A stretch of 64,000 nucleotides of DNA from positions 1 through 64,000 of the forward strand of contig NZ_PJMS01000001.1 in assembly GCF_002846555.1 (NCBI RefSeq), written 5' to 3'. The notes beneath the pieces were generated by a model. That model saw only the letters and a list, made by a program, of their open reading frames with translations, was not told the origin of the DNA and ran no database searches. This DNA is from Aquimarina sp. MAR_2010_214 (GTDB taxonomy: Bacteria; Bacteroidota; Bacteroidia; Flavobacteriales; Flavobacteriaceae). The translations under genes and the position numbers were made by a program. Shown here in pieces: positions 1 through 8,716 of the stretch; the stretch's first letter is position 1, and every line of letters starts with the position of its first letter.

Positions 1-1384
1 ATCAAAATAATGAGCTGTCCAAAAATGGCTGAATTCATCATTTTTGAAGCTCCAGAAGATGTAATTTCATCTTTAGGTGTTGTTGTTCAACTTTCGAACA
101 AGCGTTAATTTCATCTTTCTTTTGTGTAATTCGAAAGGCAATAAACTCTACTATAATGACGGCACCGTCTATTATGATTCCAAAATCTATAGCTCCTAGA
201 CTCATCAAATTGCATCCACCCCAAAGATGTACATTAAAGATAATGCAAAAAGCAAACACAATGGAATAACCGATGCTACTACTAGTCCAGAGCGAAAATT
301 CCCTAATAGTAAGACAACTACAAAAATTACAATCAAACATCCAAGAATTAAGTTCTCAGAACGGTAAAAGTTGTTTTAGCGATCAGTTCACTTCGATCAA
401 GAAAGGCATTGATATAAACTCCTTCTGGTAATGATTTAGAGATTTCTGCAACCCGCTTTTTTACAGCTTCAATTAACTTTTTTGGAATTTGCATCTTTAA
501 GCATCATAACTTGTCCCAAGACTTTTTCCCCTTCACCATTACCCGTTATTGCTCCAAAGCGAGTAGCGCTTCCGAAACCTACTTTTGCAACATCTTTAAT
601 ATAGACTGGTAAACCATCTTCATTTTTGACAACGATATTATTGATGTCGCTCAAAGAGGAAACAAGACCTTCTCCACGAATAAAAAAATGCTTGATTAAC
701 TTTCTCGATATAACCACCACCTGAAACACTATTATTCATTTCTAATGCCTTAAAAATATCATGCACTGTGATATTCATTGCATTAAGTTTTTCGGTATTA
801 ATAGCAACTTCATATTGTTTTAAGAAACCACCCCAGGTATTAACTTCAACGACACCGGGAATACCAGAGAGTTGCCGTTTTACTATCCAATCTTGTATTG
901 TTCTTAACTCTTCTGCATTGTACTTATCCTTGAACTCTGGTCGTACATCAAGAATGTATTGAAAGATTTCTCCTAATCCTGTGGTAATAGGTCCCATCTC
1001 TGGTGTCCCAAAGTTTTCAGGAATTTTTTCTGATGCAGATTTTATTTTTTCGGCGATAAGTTGTCTTGGCAAAAAGGTTCCCATATCATCTTCAAAAACA
1101 ATGGTCACTACCGATAATCCAAATTTTGAAACAGAACGAATCTCTACAACACCAGGTAAATTTGCCATTTCTAATTCTACAGGATAGGTAATAAATTGCT
1201 CCATGTCTTGTGTAGAAAGATTACGTGATGTTGTAATCACTTGTACCTGATTATTCGTGACATCAGGGACAGCACCAATAGGAATTTGAGATAAGGAGTA
1301 CAATCCAAATCCTATAATAAATGTTGTAAATAAAAGAACAATAAATTTATTCCTAATACTAAAATTGATAATATATGATAACAT
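1..1384 (-). pseudogene. CzcA/CusA-type heavy-metal RND efflux pump, frameshifted and truncated by window edge
   Basis: An intact pump of this family is about 1,000-1,400 residues and exports Cu, Ag, Co, Zn or Cd with a membrane-fusion protein and outer-membrane channel. From 1384 downward the first ~240 codons read as a normal N terminus: first transmembrane helix, then IPIGAVPDVTNNQVQV and YPVELEMANLPGV. Near position 690 the frame shifts at a run of seven T. A second frame carries IRGEGLVSSLSDINNIVV to about 475, and further shifts follow. Around 340-150 a degraded stretch still shows NLMSLGAIDFGIIIDGAV, the helix-4 signature with the acidic proton-relay residue. At least three frame breaks are visible, so no full pump can be made. 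Two breaks lie in homopolymers, so sequencing error should be excluded. The remainder lies left of the window. Confidence 0.88.
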
Positions 1385-1460
1385 AACTCATAATAATATA
1401 AATAAGATTACATCAGCGTATATGCACTGATGTCTAAATAGATAAAACTTATAAAATGAA

Positions 1461-1862
1461 TTATGCTTGCCGTGGTGGCTGAAAGATTCCTGACAGATGA
1501 CAATTATAGTCAGGGGATTGGTAGAAAAAAGTAGTAGAAGAGTTCTTCTGCTCTTCTATTTTATTCTGATCATTCTTATTGTCATTGATGATTAAGGCCA
1601 AAAAAGAATTTGTTGATCCTTGATGTTGAAATGGAAGTTGCTCATGCTCTTCTTTCTCTTCTTGATGCTCCTTATGATGTACTTGTTTTAGCTCTCCATA
1701 ATGCTTAGAAATGAACACAACAAAATTATCACCATACTCATCTGCATGAAATTTGGCATGCTCCATTAACTCATCTAATTGTACAATATCATTTACACCG
1801 ACATTGAAACTTTGAGTTAATACTAAACCCGAGATTACTATAGATATTAACTTTGCGATCAT
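1461..1862 (-). CDS. Small His-rich exported protein upstream of the metal pump
   Basis: A 133-residue protein with an N-terminal hydrophobic segment (residues 1-20), likely a signal or anchor. The middle is rich in His and Glu (HHKEHQEEKEEHEQLPFQH), and the tail ends CHLSGIFQPPRQA. I recognise no named domain. Small secreted His-rich proteins with a Pro-rich end often precede CzcA/CusA operons in flavobacteria, and this one sits 76 bp upstream of the broken pump on the same strand. A role in periplasmic metal binding or sensing is inferred from composition and position only. The gene is intact although the pump is not. Confidence 0.6.
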   Translation of the reverse strand: MIAKLISIVISGLVLTQSFNVGVNDIVQLDELMEHAKFHADEYGDNFVVFISKHYGELKQVHHKEHQEEKEEHEQLPFQHQGSTNSFLALIINDNKNDQNKIEEQKNSSTTFFYQSPDYNCHLSGIFQPPRQA

Positions 1863-2207
1863 CTTGTATATGATAAAGATAACTCATTTTAAGGAAAGTT
1901 AATTGATTTGTAGTTAATTCGAAACTGATCTAAATTAAGAAAGAAAAAATCTCCTCTTTTAGATGAACCAGGATATTTGTATAAATGCAATAATTGAGAT
2001 TGATCTCCATTTTTTTAGAAAAAAAAGCCTCACATTTATATGAATTTTTTCTTTGTGGCGAGAACAGAACTCGAATACTGAATCAACTCTAGCATAGGCT
2101 CTGTGGCCTTCGGGTTATGAGAATGATTCACAGATCACTCAACCAACTACTTATAAGTGTTATACAAATTTTAAAGTCAACAAAACACCACAAATAACAA
2201 TATTTCA
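1863..2207. other. Intergenic region with dispersed repeat and tRNA-like remnant
   Basis: No gene is seen. Positions 1962-2065 hold one copy of a ~100-bp dispersed repeat (other copies near 14802 and 41838). It is followed at about 2055-2150 by a degraded tRNA-like stretch. Read on the minus strand this has a TTCGAGTTC T-loop-like segment and a CTCATAACCCGAAGG anticodon-arm-like segment resembling tRNA-Met(CAT), but the stems do not pair properly. Confidence 0.5.
1962..2065 (+). repeat. Dispersed repeat family A, copy 1
   Basis: Begins AGATGAACCAGGATATTTGT and continues through GATCTCCAT to AAAAAAGCCTCACATTTATA and the segment ending CTTTGTG. The same order of motifs recurs at 14802-14905 with only scattered changes, and a shorter version lies near 41838. 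The AAAAAAGCCTCACATTT part looks like one arm of a former hairpin whose other arm has decayed. Function unknown. Confidence 0.7.
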
Positions 2208-2852
2208 CTATACCTTTATTATCACATCATCATCCACAGTTTCATTAACTCTTTTATCTTTTTTGAAATAATTTAAAAGATTAAAATTTGCATTTTTATT
2301 AACAAGTACCTCTTTTAGTGATTGCTCTTTTTCTTTTTTGATCAAATAAAAATCGTCCTGATGAAACTTATAAATATACTCTTTAGCAACATATTTATAT
2401 GAATTCCATTCTTTTTTATTTTACAGTTATGATTACTCATCGACCACTTTTGAAAATTTGTGCTTTTGAAAAAATGAAATACTGTTGATTCTAAATCATA
2501 ATGATGACGATTAATTCCATGAGTTAATCTCATAGAAACAGTTTGCCATTTCAAAGAAAAATTCAACCACCATAAATAATCAAATAGTGTTATTATTTCA
2601 ATTGGAGATTTCTTGAGTTGAGGTTCTATAAAGTCAATAATTTTACTTGTATATTTATAAGTCCCCAGTTTCTGGTGATAACAAAATCTAAAATTTCAGG
2701 ATATGGACTAAAAGCATCTCCGGTAATAATTGAGTATTTAAGTTTATCGCTTCCAAAAAGTTGATCGCCGTGCTCCCCAGATATAATAATTTCGTCTTGT
2801 GCAATATGATCTATAATAGTGGTCTGAATGATTTCATAATTCAGTTTATCTT

Positions 2853-3904
2853 GGCTAAGTTCTAAAAAGCATATTATTTACTACTATGTTTTTAAATTCC
2901 ATCCAGGCAGTATTGGAAGCAAAGGCTATAGCTGCTACGGTTGCCATTTTACTGGTTGAATTTTTTATTTTTCTAAGACTAAAAACCAATTCAGATAATT
3001 CTGAAGGTATTTTGTTGCCACTCCATTGAAGGGCTCCATAAATTTCCTTAGACGCATATCCATATTATTCACATTTTGTACGTGATATATTTTGTCAACA
3101 GCTCTTTGACCCTTCGAAGCATTAAATTTTTTGTGTGCTACCTTCTTGTCTTTTGCAAATGCAGTATAGCTTCTGTGACTGTCGCTACAAAGGGTTTCTA
3201 CTTTAGCCAACTTCCCTTGTAATATAGTCTCCAAGTCACTTTTACTAATGCGACCTCTGGTAGCTACTTTGAAATCTTTGTTCCCTGATCGGTCACAACT
3301 GGCTATCACAGCTACTTTTTCATTACTGAGACCAGCTTTACTTGCCTTTGCGCCACGTTTTCTAGCAGGACGATCCAAATTTCGATTCCCTTTTTCAGAG
3401 TAAGCAAAGAAAAGATCATCACTCTCTAGGATTCCTTGGAATTCATCCACACTTACGCTCCCAAAGGAGACAAGTAATTTGTGCCTCCAATCAAAAGAAG
3501 TCTGAATAGAAATCCCTGTTTCTTTGGCACTCTTGCGAATACTATATCCAGAGAGTAAACAGAATAAATAACGATTAACTTTGTCTTTCTTCTTGAGGTT
3601 GTACCAGAACTTACCGGTAGTTTCACTAAAGTTTTTATGACAAGTATTACAAACATAGCGCTGTACTCCTTTGAGCTTACCATTAGCCTTAATTTTATTG
3701 CACTTACAATGAGGACAGCTTATGGCTTTACTCTGATTGCTATCAATCAGGGCTGAACCCTCAGTAGAGATCTCCAATAATGTGGAAACAATTTCTGATT
3801 GAACCAAAGCCGATGAACTAATGAAAAAATCTCTAAAATCTTCTGGTATCATTTCTCCGTTTTTATAAAGTAAAGATAAAACATATTCTAATTAGAACTT
3901 AGCC
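2853..3904 (-). mobile_element. IS1595-family-like insertion sequence, complete, 1,052 bp
   Basis: The ends are inverted repeats: GGCTAAGTTCTAA at 2853-2865 and its exact complement at 3892-3904, with weaker similarity further in. The element is flanked by a perfect 8-bp direct repeat TTTATCTT (2845-2852 and 3905-3912), the expected target duplication length for this family. It holds one transposase gene on the minus strand and disrupts the PP-loop gene. Intact ends, target duplication and open transposase suggest a recent, possibly active copy. Confidence 0.93.
2965..3852 (-). CDS. IS1595-like (ISXO2-type) transposase
   Basis: A 295-residue transposase. The N-terminal third has a zinc ribbon, CPHCKCNKIK then RYVCNTCHKNF (residues ~45-75), followed by a helix-turn-helix-like segment (SIRKSAKETGISIQTSF). 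The catalytic part is an ISXO2-like DDE/DDN domain. Candidate acidic residues are in ILESDDLFFAYSEK and ETLCSDSHRSY, and the C-terminal KFMEPFNGVATKYLQNYLNW resembles the family's end region. It is the only gene of the element at 2853-3904. Zinc ribbon plus DDE domain and an 8-bp duplication fit IS1595 better than IS1, which shares the zinc-ribbon arrangement. Confidence 0.88.
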   Translation of the reverse strand: MIPEDFRDFFISSSALVQSEIVSTLLEISTEGSALIDSNQSKAISCPHCKCNKIKANGKLKGVQRYVCNTCHKNFSETTGKFWYNLKKKDKVNRYLFCLLSGYSIRKSAKETGISIQTSFDWRHKLLVSFGSVSVDEFQGILESDDLFFAYSEKGNRNLDRPARKRGAKASKAGLSNEKVAVIASCDRSGNKDFKVATRGRISKSDLETILQGKLAKVETLCSDSHRSYTAFAKDKKVAHKKFNASKGQRAVDKIYHVQNVNNMDMRLRKFMEPFNGVATKYLQNYLNWFLVLEK

Positions 3905-4316
3905 TTTATCTTTTATGATATCATTAAAAAATTTGGGGTATTCAATAATAGATTCTTTAGACAATACTATTTGTAGCCTATCGATATCATCTGTATCCGT
4001 TAATTCTAGGATTAATGAAATTAAAGCAACAGTAGAATCTATTCCACCTGACCACAATACTTTTAATTTGCCTTTTGTAGAACTAGTAATCTTAGTTGCT
4101 CTGATTCTACATACCTCATCAAAAGTTAAATCGGTATTAGACTCATCCGGTATTTTATCTATAATTCTAAAATCAATTCCCGAATCAATAGTTTCTGTAC
4201 GATCTATTAATATTGTTCCAAAAAATTCACAGCTTTTTAAATATACAGGGTTTACTTTTTTTTTCCATAAACGATTGCGAAACAATTGTTTTTTGGACAA
4301 ATAATACACCTGACTA

Positions 4317-4700
4317 TCAAGATTTGGCAAAGACATCTTCAGGTTGTTTTTTACAAATTTCTAAATATTCTTTTAATTGACTTTCAATAAGTGTTATATC
4401 AAAATCTAAAAATGAAGATGTAAACACCCCTGTAAAACGAATCTTATCATTGATACGATTAATTCTTAATAAAGGAAATCTTTTTTTAAAAATCCAAAAA
4501 ACAGTACTAACTCCTTCTATAAGCCACTCATTCTTTTTTCTTCTTATTTGGTGAGTAATGTTATATCTTTTAACTGAAGAACTATGCTCATAGGTAACAA
4601 TTCTTTCTCGTATTAAAAAATCTTTTCTGGTAGTCGTACACATGTGATTGAATTCTTCTAAGAAATCAATAATGATTTTATCTATTTTTTCATTTTCCAT
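4317..4700 (-). CDS. Unknown 127-aa protein in cupin/PP-loop operon
   Basis: I do not recognise this protein. It is soluble-looking, without a signal peptide. It has a basic middle (HQIRRKKNEWLIEGVSTVFWIFKKRFP) and a C terminus LKEYLEICKKQPEDVFAKS. The start is an ATG 3 bp after the stop of the cupin gene, and its own end overlaps the start of the PP-loop gene by 20 bp, so the three are almost certainly co-transcribed and translationally coupled. Size and position suggest an accessory subunit or carrier for the PP-loop enzyme. That is inference. Confidence 0.65.
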   Translation of the reverse strand: MENEKIDKIIIDFLEEFNHMCTTTRKDFLIRERIVTYEHSSSVKRYNITHQIRRKKNEWLIEGVSTVFWIFKKRFPLLRINRINDKIRFTGVFTSSFLDFDITLIESQLKEYLEICKKQPEDVFAKS

Positions 4701-4703
4701 TTG

Positions 4704-5336
4704 TTATATCATTACAGTACCGTTAAACATTGGGTGATTTTTTTCTAACGCACCTACTGAGGAATAAATATGCAAGGGTATTGCTATTAATGGTTTTTCA
4801 GTATCCGTTTCAAAATGATGTGGGCACATTGGTTCTAATATACATACCGAACCCGGTTCTAAATCTGTTACTATATTTCTGTTTTCTATTCCCACAATAC
4901 TTTTTCCTACCCCTTCTACGATTAGAACAACCCGAAAGGTTGAATGAATATGATGCTCTTGTTCTTTGCTAAAAGGAGGCATCTTAAGGTATTGTAATGT
5001 AGGGTCTCCTAACCTTATAGGAGGAAACAATTGTTTCGTAGAACATCCATTAACATAAGGTAGCGTAGTAACTCCTTCTAAAGAAAAACTAGCATTAGGG
5101 TGCATATACCCTCTGATTACAGTTGCTAAATATTTTGAATTTATTGTACAAGGTCCTTTCTGTACTTTTACCTCTTTTAACTCACTATCAAAATAATAAA
5201 CACAATCTCCCTTTTCTACTTTTATTTTTTGCAACCCTATATAGGAAGTAAAAAAATAAAGCTGATTTAGATCACTCTCAAATATTTCTTGATTTTTTAC
5301 ATGAAAATAATGTGCTCCAAATATTTCGTTCGTCAT
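4704..5336 (-). CDS. Cupin-domain protein, first gene of PP-loop operon
   Basis: A 210-residue protein whose C-terminal half is a cupin barrel. EQEHHIHSTFRVVLIVEG (about residues 126-143) gives the clustered His metal ligands of cupin motif 1. LEPGSVCILEPMCPHHFET (about 163-181) is motif 2 with its PG turn and His. The N-terminal ~110 residues match no family I know. Cupins of this layout are often metal-dependent dioxygenases, isomerases or sugar/amine-binding proteins, and the reaction cannot be told here. It leads the operon with the 127-aa protein and the PP-loop ATPase and is divergent from the spermidine synthase gene at 5647. Confidence 0.75.
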   Translation of the reverse strand: MTNEIFGAHYFHVKNQEIFESDLNQLYFFTSYIGLQKIKVEKGDCVYYFDSELKEVKVQKGPCTINSKYLATVIRGYMHPNASFSLEGVTTLPYVNGCSTKQLFPPIRLGDPTLQYLKMPPFSKEQEHHIHSTFRVVLIVEGVGKSIVGIENRNIVTDLEPGSVCILEPMCPHHFETDTEKPLIAIPLHIYSSVGALEKNHPMFNGTVMI

Positions 5337-5646
5337 AGTTTTAAATAAACATAATGTTATTAGGATTAATTCTTTGAGTTTTGATTCGAAACTAAAAAAG
5401 TAAGTTTGAATTAAAATACTTCTCGCTGACCTAACCGATTCCTAGATAATTAATCTATGGGAATTATATATAAGATATAAGTTCAAAACTAAACATTTAA
5501 TTAAATTACTACTATATTATATGCTAAATTTTGTATTCTTTATACTTTAGATAAGTTAATCATAGTAGTCTACTTTCTTTCATTTTTTTCTATGTAATTT
5601 TGAAACGACTATAAGAGCACGATTGTAAATCCTAATAATACATAAA
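5337..5646. other. Divergent intergenic region between cupin operon and polyamine genes
   Basis: About 310 bp of very AT-rich DNA that must hold the promoters of two divergent units. TAATTTTG at 5595-5602 fits the Bacteroidota -7 box (TAnnTTTG) toward 5647, and CAAAACTA at 5484-5491 fits it on the minus strand. No convincing -33 TTG at the right spacing was found for either, so both are weak candidates. No gene is seen. Confidence 0.35.
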
Positions 5647-7188
5647 TTGTCACAAAAAAAGTCTAGAATCCTTAAACTAGCACTATTTGCTACAGGACTG
5701 TCTGGGATTGTTGCAGAATATATCCTATCAACCTTAGCTACTTATTTCCTTGGAGATTCTGTGTTTCAATGGACGATGATACTTTCGATCATGTTATTTT
5801 CTATGGGAGTAGGAAGTAGATTGAGTACATTTTTTACCACTAAAATTTTAGAAAAATTCCTAATTGCAGAACTTTTATTATCATTACTCACTTCTACAGC
5901 TGCTCTCACTACTTATTTCTTAATGGGAATGACAGAAAACATAGGAGTGGTTATATATAGTTTTAGTATTGCTATTGGATTATTAATTGGTGTGGAGATT
6001 CCATTAGTAACTCGTATCAATGAAGAAAATGAAGAATTAAGAACCAATATTGCCGGTGTAATGGAGAATGATTACTATGGTAGCCTTATTGGTGGGTTAT
6101 TTTTTGTCTTTGTAGGACTCCCTTTTTTGGGGTTAACTCATACTCCTTTTATCCTTGGAGGAATTAATTTCCTAGTAGCGATTGCTCTTTTTGTAAGACT
6201 CAACAAATATGTGGATACCTCTTACAAATTATCCTTTAACATTGCAATTCCTGTTATATTATGTACCATTTTGTTTTTAAGTTATAACGCAGATGAAATC
6301 GTATTGTACGGTGAACAAGAAAGATATAACGACAAGGTAGTATTCTCTAAACAAACACGTTATCAAAAAATAACAATTACGCAATGGAAAGAACATTATT
6401 GGTTATATTTAAACTCAAGCAAACAACTTTGTACTTTTGATGAATTTTTATATCATGAACCTTTAGTACATCCGGTAATGAAACTTACTAAAGACCCTCG
6501 TAACGTGTTAATTCTTGGAGCTGGAGATGGTTGTGCTATCAGAGAAGTCTTAAAATATAAAAACGTACAACAAATCACACTAGTCGATATTGATCCTGAA
6601 ATGACAAAAATTGGAAAATCCAATGAGATTTTCACAACGATGAATGATAGTGCATATTATGATCCCAAAGTAAAGGTAATTAATCAAGATGCATTTCAGT
6701 TTTTAGAAAATACTTCTGCATTCTACGATGTCATGATTCTGGATTTCCCAGACCCTAAAAGCATTGATCTAAACAGGGTATACACCAAGGAATTTTATCG
6801 GCTTTGCCATCGTAGATTAAGACCTTTTGGGCATATTATTACACAAGCTGTTAGTCCTTATTATACTACTAAGGCATTTCGATCTATCGAAAAAACAATA
6901 GGTGATTCAGGTTTTAATGCACTTCCAATTCGTAATCATGTGTATTCATTTGGAGAATGGGGCTGGGTAATTGGATCTAAACACGAAAGTAAAAGCAAAC
7001 TCAAAGAACGGCTTTTGGATATGACCTTTGATGATATAGAGGTAGAATGGATCACCAATGAATCCATGAACTTGATGACCTCTTTTGGCAAAGATTTAAT
7101 CAAAATAGATAGCGTAGAGGTAAATACGGTTCGCAATCCTGTACTCTATAAATATTATTTAGATGGCACATGGGCTAAATTTTTATAG
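5647..7188 (+). CDS. Membrane-anchored spermidine synthase-like aminopropyltransferase (copy 1)
   Basis: A 513-residue protein with two parts. Residues ~1-215 form about seven transmembrane helices. Residues ~220-513 form a spermidine-synthase (SpeE-like) Rossmann domain, with nucleotide loop GAGDGCAIREVL (~289), LVDIDPEM (~313) and LDFPDPKS (~364). Known SpeE enzymes transfer an aminopropyl group from decarboxylated AdoMet to putrescine; the acceptor of the membrane forms is unproven. The only sensible start is TTG at 5647, because an in-frame stop lies at 5626-5628 and no ATG intervenes. The N terminus then matches the paralogue at 8717-10255 (FATGLSGIVAEYILSTLA versus FATGVSGLTSEFILSTLA). 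It precedes the FAD oxidoreductase by 9 bp. Confidence 0.87.
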   Translation: MSQKKSRILKLALFATGLSGIVAEYILSTLATYFLGDSVFQWTMILSIMLFSMGVGSRLSTFFTTKILEKFLIAELLLSLLTSTAALTTYFLMGMTENIGVVIYSFSIAIGLLIGVEIPLVTRINEENEELRTNIAGVMENDYYGSLIGGLFFVFVGLPFLGLTHTPFILGGINFLVAIALFVRLNKYVDTSYKLSFNIAIPVILCTILFLSYNADEIVLYGEQERYNDKVVFSKQTRYQKITITQWKEHYWLYLNSSKQLCTFDEFLYHEPLVHPVMKLTKDPRNVLILGAGDGCAIREVLKYKNVQQITLVDIDPEMTKIGKSNEIFTTMNDSAYYDPKVKVINQDAFQFLENTSAFYDVMILDFPDPKSIDLNRVYTKEFYRLCHRRLRPFGHIITQAVSPYYTTKAFRSIEKTIGDSGFNALPIRNHVYSFGEWGWVIGSKHESKSKLKERLLDMTFDDIEVEWITNESMNLMTSFGKDLIKIDSVEVNTVRNPVLYKYYLDGTWAKFL

Positions 7189-7197
7189 GAGACATTC

Positions 7198-8709
7198 ATG
7201 GATAGACGTCAATTTTTATATCTTAGTGGAGGACTGATCACTATCGCATCTTGCAAAAAATCAGATAGAGAGGTCAAATCCAGACCTAATTTCCCTATCC
7301 ATATTGATTCAAACAGTGCTACAGGGCATCTCGTTAAATCTGCAGTTCAGTTACCAGTTACTACAACATTAACCACAGAAACACTAGTTGTAGGAGGAGG
7401 AATATCAGGAATGGCTGCGGCCTGTTCTTTATCATCAAATGATTTTATAGTTTGTGAATTAAACTCAAGCTTAGGAGGCACATCTAGTGCTTTATCTATT
7501 AATAATGTATTTTATTCTCAAGGAGCGCATTACGAACATACCTATTTACATAATTATGGATATGAAGGTTTAGAATTATTAAAAAAATTAGATGTTATAA
7601 AATTCAATTCATATACTAATTTATGGAATTTTGTAGACCAACAGCATCTTGTTCCTTCTCATCAGGAAGAAGCTTGTTATGTTCACGGAGAAATGAAATC
7701 TTCAGTTTTATTAAATTCTGAACTTCGCAAAAACTTTTTTGACTTGATACGAAGTTTTAGAGGCAAACTTCCATTACCAAGTACCCTAATATCTTCAGAA
7801 CTCCATTATCTTGATCAGATTACTTTTTTTGAATACCTTGATAAATACCTACCTATTGATAACACATTTATCAATGCAATAGATTATCAAATGCTAGATG
7901 ATTATGGAGGTACTACTAAACAAATTTCGGCGTTAGCCGGTATTCATTATTACACTTGCAGACCTTATTACACCAACAAAAACATAAAAACATTTTCGCC
8001 TACTGAGGGGAATTACTATTTTATTAATAAAATGAAGAATTACGTTCCTTCTAGTAATATACATTGTAATCATTTGGTCTTTGAACTGAAAAGAGAGAAC
8101 GAAAAATGGCAGGCAGATATATTAGACACCAAAAATGGAGTGCGAAAAAAAGTAGTCTCGAATACTGTAATTTATGCAGGCCAAAAGCATGCTTTACAAT
8201 ATATAAACCCCACATCATTTCATCAGTTTAATGATATTTCGTACACTCCCTGGGTCGTTATTAATATAATGCTTACCGATGATATTGCATTACCTAACAG
8301 TAAATGGCAAAATGATTTTATATCTACAGACACTACATTTTTAGGGTTTTCCGATTCTAAAATCCAAAATCCGAAAAATGATCGAGTTCTAACTGCATAT
8401 TATTGTTTTCCTGATATGCATCATTATAGTGTTCAGAATTTAGAGACTTCTTATGACTCGATTGTTCATGAAACAATCAAAAAAATGTCTGCCTATTACA
8501 AAAAAGATATTAGCCGTGCTGTAAGAGAAGTATTTATTAAGTTACTGGGGCATGCAATGCCAATTCCACAACCTGGTTATCTAACTAAACCTAGAAATCT
8601 ATTGATCGATGATCTAGCTTTTGCAGGCGCAGATACAGGTCGTTTACCTCTCTTATTTGACGCTTTAGATTCTGGAATACAAGCTGCAAAAACGGTTTCG
8701 AATATCTAA
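7198..8709 (+). CDS. FAD-dependent oxidoreductase (amine-oxidase-like), Tat-type lipoprotein
   Basis: A 503-residue protein starting MDRRQFLYLSGG, a twin-arginine-like signal, with a lipobox-like IASC at residue ~19-22, so it may be exported folded and lipidated. The dinucleotide-binding loop is VVGGGISGMAAACSL (~residue 62), with an acidic/GGTSS segment after it (LNSSLGGTSS). The C terminus LAFAGADTGRLPLLFDALDSG is the FAD-binding end motif of flavin amine oxidases and phytoene-desaturase-like proteins. It is co-transcribed with spermidine synthase copy 1 (9-bp gap), so oxidation of a polyamine product is a reasonable guess, not a demonstrated activity. It ends 7 bp from the convergent end of synthase copy 2. 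Confidence 0.8.
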   Translation: MDRRQFLYLSGGLITIASCKKSDREVKSRPNFPIHIDSNSATGHLVKSAVQLPVTTTLTTETLVVGGGISGMAAACSLSSNDFIVCELNSSLGGTSSALSINNVFYSQGAHYEHTYLHNYGYEGLELLKKLDVIKFNSYTNLWNFVDQQHLVPSHQEEACYVHGEMKSSVLLNSELRKNFFDLIRSFRGKLPLPSTLISSELHYLDQITFFEYLDKYLPIDNTFINAIDYQMLDDYGGTTKQISALAGIHYYTCRPYYTNKNIKTFSPTEGNYYFINKMKNYVPSSNIHCNHLVFELKRENEKWQADILDTKNGVRKKVVSNTVIYAGQKHALQYINPTSFHQFNDISYTPWVVINIMLTDDIALPNSKWQNDFISTDTTFLGFSDSKIQNPKNDRVLTAYYCFPDMHHYSVQNLETSYDSIVHETIKKMSAYYKKDISRAVREVFIKLLGHAMPIPQPGYLTKPRNLLIDDLAFAGADTGRLPLLFDALDSGIQAAKTVSNI

Positions 8710-8716
8710 CATTTTT

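Larger units (their letters stand above)
2208..4336 (-). pseudogene. PP-loop ATPase (asparagine-synthase-like) gene split by an IS and frameshifted
   Basis: The first 144 codons (4336 to 3905) are intact and carry the PP-loop ATP-pyrophosphatase motif SGGIDST near residue 97, which adenylates a substrate for amide or thiolation chemistry. An IS lies at 2853-3904. Removing it with one 8-bp target copy joins KDK directly in frame to LNYEIIQTTIIDHIAQD and ISGEHGDQLFGSDKL, a typical C-terminal part of asparagine-synthase-like proteins. A stop follows at 2626-2628. The reading continues in other frames (KWQTVSMRLTHGINRHH, then KEYIYKFHQDDFYLIKK) to a stop at 2208, so two more frame breaks are present. 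There is no N-terminal glutaminase domain. It is the third gene of a cupin/127-aa/PP-loop operon and overlaps the preceding gene by 20 bp. Substrate unknown. Confidence 0.85.

Noticed and set aside
2055..2150. tRNA-Met-like sequence on the minus strand
   Set aside because: T-loop and anticodon-like segments are recognisable but the acceptor and D stems do not pair, so it is a remnant, not a tRNA gene.
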